This document shows positions 32,937 through 42,309 of a stretch of DNA of 64,000 nt, in pieces (positions within the stretch are counted from its first letter, which is position 1; each line of letters opens with the position of its first letter). Source of the DNA: Mesocentrotus franciscanus (Eukaryota > Echinodermata > Echinoidea > Camarodonta > Strongylocentrotidae); NCBI GenBank assembly GCA_037976565.1, contig CP137670.1, forward strand, positions 14,223,216 to 14,287,215. Direction: 5' to 3'. The notes under the pieces were generated by a model. It was not told the DNA's origin. It saw nothing but the letters and a program-made list of their open reading frames with translations, and searched no databases. The translations under genes and the position numbers were made by a program.

Positions 32937-33052
32937 TTGACTGTACCGACGACCCATGTATAAACGGTGCTGTATGTGAAAACGACTCATGCAATTGCCC
33001 GGATGGATACATTGGACTCACGTGCTGGTATAGGATTCCGAATTCACAATGA
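32937..33052 (+). CDS. EGF-like domain exon 5, apparently terminal
   Basis: Acceptor CTATTCCTTTGCAG, phase 1. It encodes DCTDDPCINGAVCENDSCNC, then PDGYIGLTCWYRIPNSQ and TGA at 33050-33052. The EGF ends at TC instead of the usual CE. A GT (G|GTATAG at 33028) could be a donor, but it would leave phase 2, unlike every other EGF exon here. If the stop is genuine, the protein ends just after the fifth EGF without a membrane anchor. If the GT is used, more exons must follow. The tandem duplicated array begins only about 140 bp downstream. Confidence 0.82.
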
Positions 33053-33783
33053 ACCGTTCGTGGCATTTTATCAAAACATTAATATTACTATAATAATCAA
33101 ACCTTTACTACTGCTTATGCTATTCTTTGGAACAAAACAACAATATGCTACTTCGTACGGGATAAATCTTAGCCACATTTTAAACCACAAAGCTAATTTA
33201 TTCATACTCCTGTTACTACATCTAGGCTATTTGAAAGTATGAGAACTCTTCCCTCAAAGGACATGATGTGCGTGGAAGACTAGGACTGGTTATTTGTTTT
33301 CCTGGCTTCAAAGGAAAATAATCCAGCAAAAACAAGTAAATAAATGAACTAGAAAGAAAAAAGCAACAAGTTTAACAACAACAAAAACATGGAACTATAT
33401 TATGTGCATTTATTTAATCAGATTTCTAAACATATAAAATGTATTGGATTGAATTTGGTCATATTATAATCTTTAATAAGAAACTTGTGGTATATTGATA
33501 AACCAGTATTACAATTTTGCGAGAAATATAGAACGTAAATGTAATTCACCTTCAGAAATAAAATCACAGAGTGCCATTGTCATGATTGCCATATGAATAG
33601 TTTCACCACAATAACACATGTATACATGCTGTAAGTGTGATACAAAGGTAACGGTTGGTTCTTGGGTGGTTGTACGACAATTGCTCCTGCAGCAATTGTT
33701 TTGCCTCAGGGTCTTACACCACACGAATTCTTATTTTCAACCCCGAATCCAATTCAAAATTGATAATAAAAATGATCTGGACT

Positions 33784-34134
33784 TATAATAATAATAATAG
33801 CTAGTTCTTATATAGCGCTTAATACGAAATACCGTCTCTAAGCGCTTTACATATATTATTACCCCGGTCATCGGAAGCATTCATGCACGATGTGCACCAT
33901 CTCCACTCTCTGGGGAGTATTCCTACCATATGGCCATCGTGAGGGCTACTACTTACTACTTACTTACTAACACAAAGGCTTTCGTCATCATAGGTCCCCA
34001 TTTCTCTCCTGGGTATGGAGTGGCGAATGTATATTAATGCCTTGCCAAAGGACATTAGTGCCAATTCGGTGATCGAACCTACAACCTTTGCATTTCAAGA
34101 CAAGGGCTTAAACCACTCGACTACGACACTTCTA
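33784..34134 (-). mobile_element. tRNA-derived SINE shared by units 1 and 3
   Basis: An (ATA)n tail at 33784, body with TATAGCGCTTAATACGAAAT and GCCAAAGGACATTAGTGCC, and a head ending at CCACTCGACTACGACACTTC. The same copy with the same right flank (TAATCCTAACCTAGCTAACT) sits at 52926-53342, so it predates the duplication. Confidence 0.85.
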
Positions 34135-34842
34135 CATTCCTAATCCTAACCTAGCTAACTCTAAACCTTATTCAATTACCAATTGCAACCCCAACCCTTA
34201 TAACTTTGCCGAATTAAAACCCGGAGCTATTGTCGCTAGAGTAATGATATTTATAATTATATACCTCACTTTAGAAATCTAGCCATTTGATTGGTCGAAG
34301 TTGGAGTCGTGATTTCAAGCCATGCCCCACTCACACCCACTCACGGGGAATAGTTAGAGCCCACAGGGCCTAGTTAAAAGTTTCTACCCTCATCCTCATC
34401 ATCCTGCGATCCCCATTGGCTTACTTAGTTTGTGCGGAGCGCGCGCGGCATTCCATACATTTTTTGTGCCGCGATTATTTGGTTGCTATACAGTACAGCG
34501 TAGACGACCGCCGATCTCGATTGTAGCTAGGCCTAGATCTACATGTAATGACGAGATAACGCCCCTTTGGAAATATAGAGAAAACCTGCTCTTTCATATG
34601 ACACCTCATTTTTGAGTATCACCTTCAGGATCACAAGCAATGAAGGTTTGAATCTTGATTTTAATTTATTAGTTTGGGATTAGTTTGACCAATTTGGCAC
34701 GATCGCGCTATGCACGTAAACTGCATAGGCTTATAATGCGTACAATCTCAATGGCCAACTGAGCTACCTAAGTTTATCAACACAGATTTGATTACCATGA
34801 TTGACCTTGTATTCTATGATCCTGTTTTCAGTATATAAAGTT
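34135..34842. other. unit 1 sequence, no gene seen
   Basis: Starts with the block shared with unit 3 (AATTAAAACCCGGAGCTATT against AATTAAAACCCGGAACAATT). From about 34250 it is sequence not found in unit 3. No domain is recognised in its short ORFs. Confidence 0.5.
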
Positions 34843-34994
34843 ATAATGACTGCTTTAATATTCGAGGCCTAGTTGTTTTTGGCTCTCGGGGAGGTTACAT
34901 CGTGCTATCACCCCTCGGCATGCCTCGGGGTGATAGCACGATGTAACCTCCCCTTGAGCAATAAAAACAACTAGGCCTCTCATAGCAGTCATTA
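34843..34994. repeat. 152-bp near-perfect palindrome
   Basis: The arms ATAATGACTGCTTTAATATT ... GGTTACATCGTGCTATCACC and their complement meet at the centre CCCTCGGCATGCCTCGGGG (about 34912-34930). The left arm resembles the sequence at about 20905-20965 (TTAATATTCGCGGCATAGCT, GACGTTACATCC), so this is a dispersed foldback family. Confidence 0.85.
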
Positions 34995-35296
34995 TTACTA
35001 TATTATTATTTTGTTTTGATTCACAATGGCTTTGCAAAATTAGCTCCTTGACAACCCTTTTAACACTGGTATAAATTAGTCGTGCACTGGAAAAAATAAA
35101 CAATCTGAAAGCTTTTGGTATATTTATCCCTTGATAAATACAATGTGACACAAGGGAGAATATTTGTGTGGCATAGAGTAAATTTTATATGTCATTTTAC
35201 TAATTTTACATATTTCGTCTGATGTCGACTCTAGTAAGGCAATTCATACAATACTCAGTTACAATGTATACTAAAAAGTCGGGATGTTATCGTTAA

Positions 35297-36015
35297 CCCT
35301 AATAAGGCCGGGGGCATTATGGCCCCCAAGATCTCGGCCGTGAAACGGCCGATCGCCGCGAAAATTTGCATGCATGTCAAGTGAAGTGTATAAAATACTA
35401 TAGCAATTTCAATTTTTTGAAAAAATTACTCATTTGCATATTTATGGTAAATTATGCAAATAAGGTCAAAAAATTCATATTTTTACCCATAAATCATATA
35501 TTCTTCATATTTAAGCTTTCTTTTCCACTACATATATTTTTTAGACCATTTGGAATAATAGTACGAAATTTTTTTTTTGAAAGCTAGGTTATTCCTTATG
35601 TTATCTCCTGTTTTGATAATTTCTTATGTATTTCATTGTTTTTTTAACTTATGTATTTCATTGTTTTTGTTGTTTTATTTCATTTCTAACTATAATTTAA
35701 CTATTTTGACCCCCAAAACAAACACCTAAACTTTAAACAAGACCAAATAACCAATGTTTTATCTCTTTTAGGAAAAATGATATTTCCATATGTTTTGTAT
35801 ACAAATCACGAAAATGAGCGATTTTCGGGCCGACATGTAAAGACAAAAGGTCACGTGACTTTGTAACGGTAGGTCCGATTTTCAAAAAATTGTTTTAAAA
35901 GATGCGCAAGACTCGAAAGAATAAAGTCATGAAGCGGCGGGGCGTCATCTGTATGTGTTCCCGAACAATCAGAAAAATCGCGGAGGAGGGGGGGATGCCC
36001 CCGGCCTTATTAGGG
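35297..36015. mobile_element. piggyBac-like non-autonomous element at TTAA
   Basis: Ends CCCTAATAAGGCCGGGGGCA and TGCCCCCGGCCTTATTAGGG form 20+ bp inverted repeats that start with CCC. They are flanked by TTAA at 35293-35296 and 36016-36019, the target signature of the piggyBac superfamily. The 719-bp interior has AT-rich and homopolymer runs and no transposase. The paralogous unit 3 has the empty site TTATCGTTAATGAATAAG at about 53636. Confidence 0.85.
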
Positions 36016-36038
36016 TTAAAGATAAAGTTTAGTTCTGG

Positions 36039-36185
36039 GCCCCATTTCACAAAACTTGTCATCAGTGACGAATTACAGTTTTGGTTATAAGCTAGTGGAA
36101 TCCTTGCTTTTGATTGGTTATCAGCAGATTTGTCATTTTTTAAAAAATCATTTGTCATTGAAAAAGGGCTCCGTGAAATGCCCCC
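36039..36185. mobile_element. 147-bp MITE GCCCCATTTCAC...GTGAAATGCCCCC, CTGG duplication
   Basis: Inverted ends GGGCCCCATTTCACAAA and GTGAAATGCCCCCC, flanked by CTGG (36035-36038 and 36186-36189). The related copy at 42270-42290 reads straight through (inverse GTTCTGGTCATGCAATTGC), giving the pre-insertion state. Confidence 0.8.
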
Positions 36186-36363
36186 CTGGTCATGCGATTG
36201 CATCGTGAAGGAAACGTTATGTAATCGATCAGAAAAAGGTTGATCATGTAGCATATAATTATCGGTGTGTACTGCAAGGTTCTGGAATCATCAAAATGAT
36301 AAGAAATTTGGCCCAGTCTTAGCAAAGTTACAAGCACTGTGCACAGAAAGATGTATATGAGAC

Positions 36364-36715
36364 CAGGGGCGGATCCAGCCGGCGGCAAGGGAGGGGGCCG
36401 AAAAAGGGGCCCACTTCGTGCGAAAATTTGAAAACCGTGCCGGCCGATTTTCCGCTCAGTGGGGCTAGTTAGCAATTTTTTTTACTTTTTGCCTCCGAAA
36501 ATTGAAAATTTGAAAATCGTGCCGGCCGATTTCCCGCTGAGTGGGGCGTAGTGAGCACAATTTTTTATTTTTTTATTTTGCCTTCAAAAATTAAAAACAA
36601 AATTTCAACACCACCCCCTCTTGAGCGCCAGGGGGGGCCCATCTTCTTTTTCCCCAAAAGGTGTTTTTACATGTTTTTTTTTAGAGGAGGGCCCGGCCCC
36701 CTGGATCCGCCACTG
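36364..36715. mobile_element. hAT-like MITE with perfect 8-bp target duplication
   Basis: Ends CAGGGGCGGATCCAG and CTGGATCCGCCACTG are inverted. TATGAGAC is present on both sides (36356-36363 and 36716-36723). The paralogous copy near 42112 (inverse TATATGGGGCTACATGAAC) lacks the insertion. Inside there is a tandem pair with CCGTGCCGGCCGATTT at about 36436 and 36520. No transposase. Confidence 0.88.
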
Positions 36716-37019
36716 TATGAGACTACACGAACATGTGGCATAGAAATCCGTCCCGATATTTATGATGTTACATGCCATATTTAGAATATTAAGGCATTTG
36801 AAGAGCTTTAACGAATGGGACGATACAGCTTGGACATTATGCATGTACATCGATTTTCCGATATTTACTATATACATACTTCTCGAAGCTAAGTTTCTCT
36901 TAACGAGTGAAAATATCGCCAGAGGCTTAAACGACATAGCAAAAACCAATGTATGCGAAGTGATTTCTATAGACATGCTACTTTACTAGTTGGTAACCAA
37001 GTGTTCGGGAGAAAAACAT

Positions 37020-37262
37020 TTATAACTAGTTTGTCGTTTGGTCTAATCTCCAATAAGTCTACTCCCCATCTAGTTTATCCTTTTTTTTGTTTTAATGCCC
37101 GTTTCATCTACTATCCATAAGGTCTAATAATCATTAGATTATTGTTAATATTTATGATTAAATAATTATTAGACCATTTGGATAGTAGACTGGCTGGGTG
37201 TAGACCATGTTGGAATAGACCAATTGGGGTGTAGACGAACTAGTTATAGACCAAAATGGCTA
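37020..37262. repeat. word-level foldback of GGTCTAAT/ATTAGACC, unit 1 copy
   Basis: The left side is built from TTTGGTCTAATCTCC, AATAAGTCTACT and TAAGGTCTAATAATC; the right from ATTATTAGACCATTTGG, ATAGTAGAC and GTAGACC words. Homologous larger copies are at 45585-45910, 53895-54400 and (start only) 63275-63375. This copy lost much of both arms. Confidence 0.7.
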
Positions 37263-38225
37263 TAAACCAATTGAAATACATTAGCAAACATATTGGTTTG
37301 TTCCTTTTCGAATGCAATCAAAACTATTCTTATTTAAACACTTTATTGGGTTTGAATAGAATCTCTATAGATTACAATATTAGAAAGAGATGAAGGTCTG
37401 TGTGTGCCTCTGTGCTTCGCACATAGTTCCTGTGACGAAATTCAACTATTCAACTCCACTGCTTGTCCCATTAGTCTACTGAAGCATTCAAATGGTTAAG
37501 GAAGACGATGAGATGCTGGACGTCTATATATATAGGAGCCGATTGTCAATTGAAGGAAGATGAATACTTTTTCCAAGAGACTTCCAAAAGTTGATGAATT
37601 TAATAAAATTTCTCCTTAAGATGCGAAGAATTCACTCACAAAATCCTTTCGTTTCTGTTGAAATTCAATGACAAGAACAGTAACAAACACAATCAAATAA
37701 ACATTAATACAATAAGAATTTTAGTTCTTGTCTTTTAAACAAATGAAATCACTAGATTTGATAATGATGGGCCTATATACATATTTCTTGGCTTTGATTG
37801 GTCAAAGGTAGAACAATCCAATGTAATAGATCTTATGACAATTTAAAGCTGCATTTCTGCATTTGGAAAGATTAAAGGAATGCAGAATTATAAGAAGAAA
37901 TATGAATTTTTATAATTCAAAGAAATTTGAACACCCTTTCATTTCACAATAATGCAATTTATTCATTATGTAATTAATTATTCATTATTTAGTAATTTCT
38001 TTATTCTAATCTGGAAATGTTCTCTAATATAATAGCAGAATTTCTGAAATAATTGTTTGTTGTTCGGAGTTCCTTTAAAGACAGCCCTGTTAATTTGTTT
38101 TCACTTTTTTTTCTTTTACCGTCTTGTGTAAACATAAATGAAACAAAATAAACAGAACAAAATGACTCACGTTTTGCTTGCAAGACTCAGTCTCCCACAT
38201 CCTCCATTTATTGTCTCGAACAAGG
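37263..38225. other. 3' flank of small gene copy 1
   Basis: Unit sequence shared with 45910-47600 and 54400-55265. It contains the conserved AATAAA (minus strand, complement at 38000-38005), which probably ends the transcript of gene copy 1. The region further left is AT-rich with no ORF of note. Confidence 0.55.
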
Positions 38226-38226
38226 A

Positions 38227-38613
38227 TCAGATCACCAGTAGTTGCCTTCCTCGCTTATGATAGTCGTAATCACAAACCTCTGCATCGTAGGTACTTACCG
38301 TGGTCTTTTTCACTAGAATTGTTATAGGTTTGTTGTTAGATACGGTCAATTTCTTGGATTCTCCTGCTTCGATGAGTGACTCACTTTTGCCTTTCTCATG
38401 CTCAACGGTAACAAAGATGGCATGTGGTCTGCCGTTTGCTACAATGATATACCTGCCCATAAAATGCTTGATGAGGACTATCGTACCGACAGCGACAGCT
38501 GCCGTAACTCCTATTAAGGGTGCCAATCTAGATGATGAATTATTTTGTCTTCCAGTTCCCCATGCTAATACCGCTGGTAATAGCTTAATTCCTTCACCTA
38601 TTAAGAATTCCAT
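38227..38613 (-). CDS. small TM/beta-domain protein, tandem family copy 1
   Basis: 128 aa; function not recognised. The ATG at 38611-38613 aligns with the start in copies 2 and 3. Residues 30-52 form a hydrophobic Ala/Val/Gly helix (PLIGVTAAVAVGTIVLI), then a basic KHFMGRY and a domain of alternating strands: RYIIVANGRPHAIFVTVEHE, GESKKLTVSNN, PITILVKK, STYDAEVCDYDY. Compared with copies 2 and 3 it has about 25 extra residues near the N-terminus (LLPAVLAWGTGRQNNSSSR), bounded by a repeated CTTAATAGG. It also lacks the Cys in KKC (here KKT) and the NGT glycosylation site (here NGR). A 7-nt deletion relative to copy 2 gives the ending KRGRQLLVI. A single-helix membrane anchor with a beta-sandwich-like domain is inference. 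It is probably expressed as a short transcript ending at the AATAAA at 38005. Confidence 0.72.
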   Translation of the reverse strand: MEFLIGEGIKLLPAVLAWGTGRQNNSSSRLAPLIGVTAAVAVGTIVLIKHFMGRYIIVANGRPHAIFVTVEHEKGKSESLIEAGESKKLTVSNNKPITILVKKTTVSTYDAEVCDYDYHKRGRQLLVI

Positions 38614-38649
38614 TCTAGAGGTGGAAAATCCTTTGAGTTGAAAAACGCT

Positions 38650-38664
38650 CGATATATTATATCG
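38650..38664 (-). promoter_or_regulatory. conserved palindrome CGATATATTATATCG upstream of copy 1
   Basis: The palindrome lies 37-51 bp upstream of the ATG. It is conserved at the same distance in copy 3 (55617-55631) and, shortened to CGATATTTATCG, in copy 2 (48078-48089). It is AT-rich and may serve as a TATA-like core or a factor site. Confidence 0.4.
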
Positions 38665-39210
38665 AAAAATATATAGTTCAATTTTCAGATAGCAGTTAAG
38701 ATTACCACGAAAAGGTGGACGATGAAGGTAGAAAATATTTTTACTAAGTGATGTAGTCTTGCCCTACTCATCAGCTCGAAGTTTAATGTGTCATCTTACC
38801 ACAACTTAATTCACTGGCGTATCGTTTGTCTAAGCGTAGAGGAGGAGGTGGGGAGGGGGGATGGGCGTAAATGATGCCATGGAGGTCACCTGTCTTACTA
38901 GATGGATGTCCAAATCATCCAAATGAAGGGGAAGGGGGAAGGGGTGATATGATTTTTTTTTTAAAACATTTCTTTTCCATTTCACCTCTCCTTATTCCTC
39001 TTCTCGACATTTAGTAGGGCACGTGCCCCCTGCATGCACCATGCCATATATGTACCAATTAACGAGCACCGCTGACTTCCTATCAGATCGAAAAAGTTAA
39101 TCATCATATCCTCTTTTGCTATTTCTCTACTCGCGTTAACTATGCCAGAACTGTATTTCGCAATACTTTAACCGCGAGGGAATTTCGATCTTGTTATTTT
39201 GTCTATTTAT
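38665..39210. other. 5' flank of copy 1, conserved among units
   Basis: Matches 48095-48626 and 55640-56116: GGACGATGAAGGTAGAAAAT, TCGAAGTTTAATGTGTCAT, CACTGGCGTATCGTTTGTCT, TTTAGTAGGGCA, CCGCTGACTTCCTAT. No coding capacity is seen. Probable promoter region and upstream DNA of the minus-strand gene. Confidence 0.55.
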
Positions 39211-39694
39211 AAAGGGGAAAGTTCACCCTGATATTAATTTGGATAAGTTGGCAGAAAATGAGAGGACCAAGGGGGACTAAGTCTGTGAAAGTTATAAGAA
39301 AATTCCGATTAAAAATAAGACTGTTGACTTTTTGAAGTTGCGATCAAACACAAATTGGCATTTCTGTGATTTACCTTGCGAGCTCCCCTCCCACTTGATT
39401 TGGCCTCTGTACACACAACAAATCAGGAATTTCGATTTTCCCTCACAAATTGTGTCAATGCTACACGCACCCGAAGTACAATAATTGCAAATATGTTTCT
39501 GTACAACTCATGTAAGGACAAAAATCTATTCCGTCATCTGAAACCAAGAAAATGAAAGTTAAAGAAATGTTGTGTACAGAGCATAGCTTTCTTCATTTTA
39601 ATCGGAATTCGCTCAAACTTATTCACTGACCTGTTCGTCTCATTATACTTCTTCCATTAAAACCAACTTAATATCGGGACGGACTTCCCCTTAA
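39211..39694. mobile_element. MITE with AAAGGGGAAGTCCACCC-type ends, unit 1 copy
   Basis: The left AAAGGGGAAAGTTCACCCTG and right GGACTTCCCCTTAA are inverted. The interior has AGTTGACTTTTTGAAGTTGC and GCGAGCTCC. Copies at the same position in unit 2 (48627-49077) and unit 3 (56117-56587) show that it entered before the duplication. Confidence 0.72.
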
Positions 39695-40029
39695 TTACGC
39701 AAAAACATATTTTTCTTCTCAAATTTTTCTCAACATATCTGTTTGCATTGAAAGTGAGTTATTGTTGGTCTGGAGTCTTCCTTGAATAATCGTTTTGTTT
39801 ACTTTTAGGTAGAGAATGATTTTTTAAAATTATTTTGTTAATGTAATGAGAGTCTTCGGGTGATGCAAGTGTCATTTAAGGACTTTCTCCATATGCGGAA
39901 AAGACAGAGCATTACATAAAGCTATGTGTCTTTAACACTCTTCTGAATTTGAACAGGCTAGATGAAATATAGTCGCACTCTTTTAACAACAGTAGACTCA
40001 GTGTTAAAATGAATAAGAATAGAAGTAAG
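39695..40029. other. unit 1 sequence, nothing coding
   Basis: Shared with units 2 and 3 (TTATTGTTGGTCTGGAGTCT, GGGTGATGCAAGTGTCATTT, ATGCGGAAAAGACAGAGCAT). No ORF with any family signature. Confidence 0.5.
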
Positions 40030-40033
40030 TTAA

Positions 40034-42305
40034 AGAGAAGGTTGAGTTCTGGGAAGAAGTGAAAAATATTTTGTAAGCGTTATCATTATTATCAGGCGCG
40101 GATCCACGATTTCTTAGGGGGGGGGGGCCCAAATTTGAAATTAGGCGAGCCAAATATTGGTACGTAATGATTTTTTTTTTTTTTTGGGGAGGAAGCAGAA
40201 GAAAAAAATCAGCATCACCCCACTTTTACATGCAGGCCCCTATGAACTTTTTTCAAAGTGGGGCGGAGCTAGAGGCGGAGCCCCCGGTAGCTCAGGGGTT
40301 TATAGGCATTTAATTACGGTCAGATGTGCATATTTTGATACCTTATTTGTGACACTGGCAGGATACTAATTGGCGTGGGGTCCAGGGGTGGAGCCCCCAG
40401 AAGCTCAAGGGGCTTTAGGCATTAAATTACCGTCAAATGAGAATCTAGGAGCCCACTTTAGGGCTCTAGGTGGGGTCAGGGGCGAAGCCCCGAAGCTCAG
40501 GGGTTTTAGGCAATAAATTGAGGTCGGATGAGCATCTACGGGCCCGCCTTAGGGCCTTTGGTTGGGTTCAGGGGCTGAGCCCCCGGAAGCTCAGGGGTTT
40601 TAGGCGTTTAATTACCGTCAGATGAGCATATTTTGATACCTTATTTGTGACACTGGCAGGATAATAATTTTCGTGGGGTCCAGGGGGCGGAGCCCCCAGA
40701 ATCTCAGGGGTTTTAGGCATTTTATAACGGTCAGATAAGGATTCAGGGGCCCGCCTTAGGAACCCTGGTGGGGTCGGGGGCGGAGCCCCCGGAAACTCAG
40801 GGGTTTTAGGCATTTAATTACGGTCAGATGAACATATTTTGATACCTTATTTGTGACACTGCCAGGACACTAATTGGCGTGGGGTCCAGGGGGCGGAGCC
40901 CCCAGTAGCGCAGGGGTTCTAGGAATTAAATAACCGTCAAATGAGCAACCAGGGGCCCGCCTTAGGGCCTAGGGGAATCCAGGGGCAGCGCCCCCGGAAG
41001 CTCAGGGGTTTTAGGCATTTAATCACGGTCAGATGAGCATATATTGATACCTCATTATTTTGTGACACTGACAGGTCACTATTTTCTTTCTTTCTCTCTT
41101 TCTTTCTATTTCTTTTTAATATACTTTTTCAAAAAAGTGTGGGGGGAGCTCGAGGCCCCCGAGCCCCGCCGTTCCGCGGGCCCTAACATGAAGGCCTCTA
41201 AATAAGCATATTTCTTGCCTGACTGTAACTTTAGGAATTTGTCATTTTCCAACAACTAGTAATAAAAAAGTAATTTACTAAAAAGTGAGGAAAAATCTCG
41301 GAAAAATCTCGGAAAATTACGTCATTTCAGCAACATTTGTAAATCACCGGTATCGAATCGCAACTGATCTCCCCTACCTTTCCTCTTTCTCTTTATTTTC
41401 TTTCCCATTCTCTTCTCTTTCCCTTTCCCTTCCCTTCCTTCTCTCTCTTTTAGGTTTGCTGTGGCGGGGGAGCAAGGGCATTTCGCCCCCGATCCGCACG
41501 TTGTTGGCGGGATTAATCGCAACTGATCTCCCCTTCTTTTCACCCTTTTCTTTTTTTCTTCTTCCTCTATTTTGTTCCCTTTTAGCTCTCCTATTTCTCT
41601 TTCCCTCCCTTCTCTCTTTTTTTTGGTGGGGGCGGGGGAAGGCAAGGGCCTTTGGCCCCCGATCCATAATTTGTTGGCGGGAAAATTGCAACTTATATCC
41701 CTCTTCTTTCTTTTCTTCTTCCTCTTATTTCCTTCCCTTTATCTCCTCTTTTCTTTTTCTTTCCCTTTCCTTCCCAATTCTCTCGTATTTTTGATGGGGC
41801 AACAGCCTGGGAGACAAGGCCCTTTCGGCCCCCGATCTCCTTCTTTCCCCTTTTCTTTTCTTATTCCTCTTCTTCTTTCCCTTTCCCTTTCCCTTCTTTT
41901 CCTTCTCTCTTTCTCTCTCTCTTTTTTGCGGGGCAAGGCCCGCTCGGCCCCTGGATCCGCGCCTGAATTATTATTATGCAAGTGTGGAAGAACATCAGGT
42001 GAAAAATGTTCCCTGAAAAAGAAAGCATGGCTCTTCAAATGCTTTTATATTCTAAATATGGCATGTAACAACATAAACATCGGGACGGATTTTTATGCCA
42101 TGTGTTCATGTAGCCCCATATACATATTTCTGTGTACAGTGCTTGTTACTTTACAAAGACTGGGCCAAATTTCTTATCATTTTGATGATTCCCGAACCTT
42201 GCAGTACACACGAATACTTACTGTGCTAGATGATCAACCTTTTCTGATCGATTTCACACCGTTTCTTTCACAATGCAATTGCATGACCAGAACTCAACTT
42301 TATCT
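40034..42305. mobile_element. piggyBac-like TTAA element, interrupted by a hAT-like insertion
   Basis: Flanked by TTAA at 40030-40033 and 42306-42309. Ends AGAGAAGGTTGAGTTCTGG and CCAGAACTCAACTTTATCT are inverted repeats. Unit 3 has the undisturbed site GTAAGTTAAGTACGTAAC at 56988-57004, so the insertion is specific to unit 1. Without the nested element (40093-41965) it is about 400 bp. Its right part is the inverse of 36020-36807. Non-autonomous. Confidence 0.85.
40093..41965. mobile_element. large non-autonomous hAT-like element with ~100-bp internal tandem repeats
   Basis: Ends CAGGCGCGGATCCACG and GGATCCGCGCCTG are inverted and similar to the MITE at 36364. Flanks are ATTATTAT-like on both sides, a probable but blurred 8-bp duplication. 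40250-41060 holds about eight tandem units of about 100 bp, each with a GGGGCGGAGCCCC palindrome, GCTCAGGGGTTTTAGGC and TTAATTACGGTCAGATGAGC. 41370-41930 is polypyrimidine (TTTCCCTTTCCC) broken three times by GGGGCAAGGGC...GGCCCCCGATC. The long Ser/Phe/Leu and Lys/Arg/Glu ORFs are by-products of this composition. Confidence 0.8.
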
Positions 42306-42309
42306 TTAA

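Larger units (their letters stand above)
36020..36807. mobile_element. second TTAA-flanked element, back to back with the first, host to two MITEs
   Basis: It begins AGATAAAGTTTAGTTCTGG after TTAA (36016-36019) and ends before TTAA (36808-36811). After this the shared unit sequence (ACGATACAGCTTGGACATTA) resumes as at 53650. It is the inverse of the right part of the element at 40034-42305. Two smaller elements (36039-36185 and 36364-36715) are inserted in it. Removing them leaves about 280 bp. Its right end lacks the matching terminal repeat, so it is truncated or a variant. Confidence 0.72.

Noticed and set aside
38001..38183. ORFs below the small genes (also at 47640 and 55029)
   Set aside because: They lie in the conserved 3' flank up to AATAAA, and reading frames differ among the copies; treated as 3' UTR.
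41285..42309. Phe/Ser/Leu-rich 245-codon ORF and Lys/Arg/Glu-rich complements
   Set aside because: Polypyrimidine tract inside a non-autonomous hAT-like element; no conserved domain, and the end of the ORF lies in transposon sequence.
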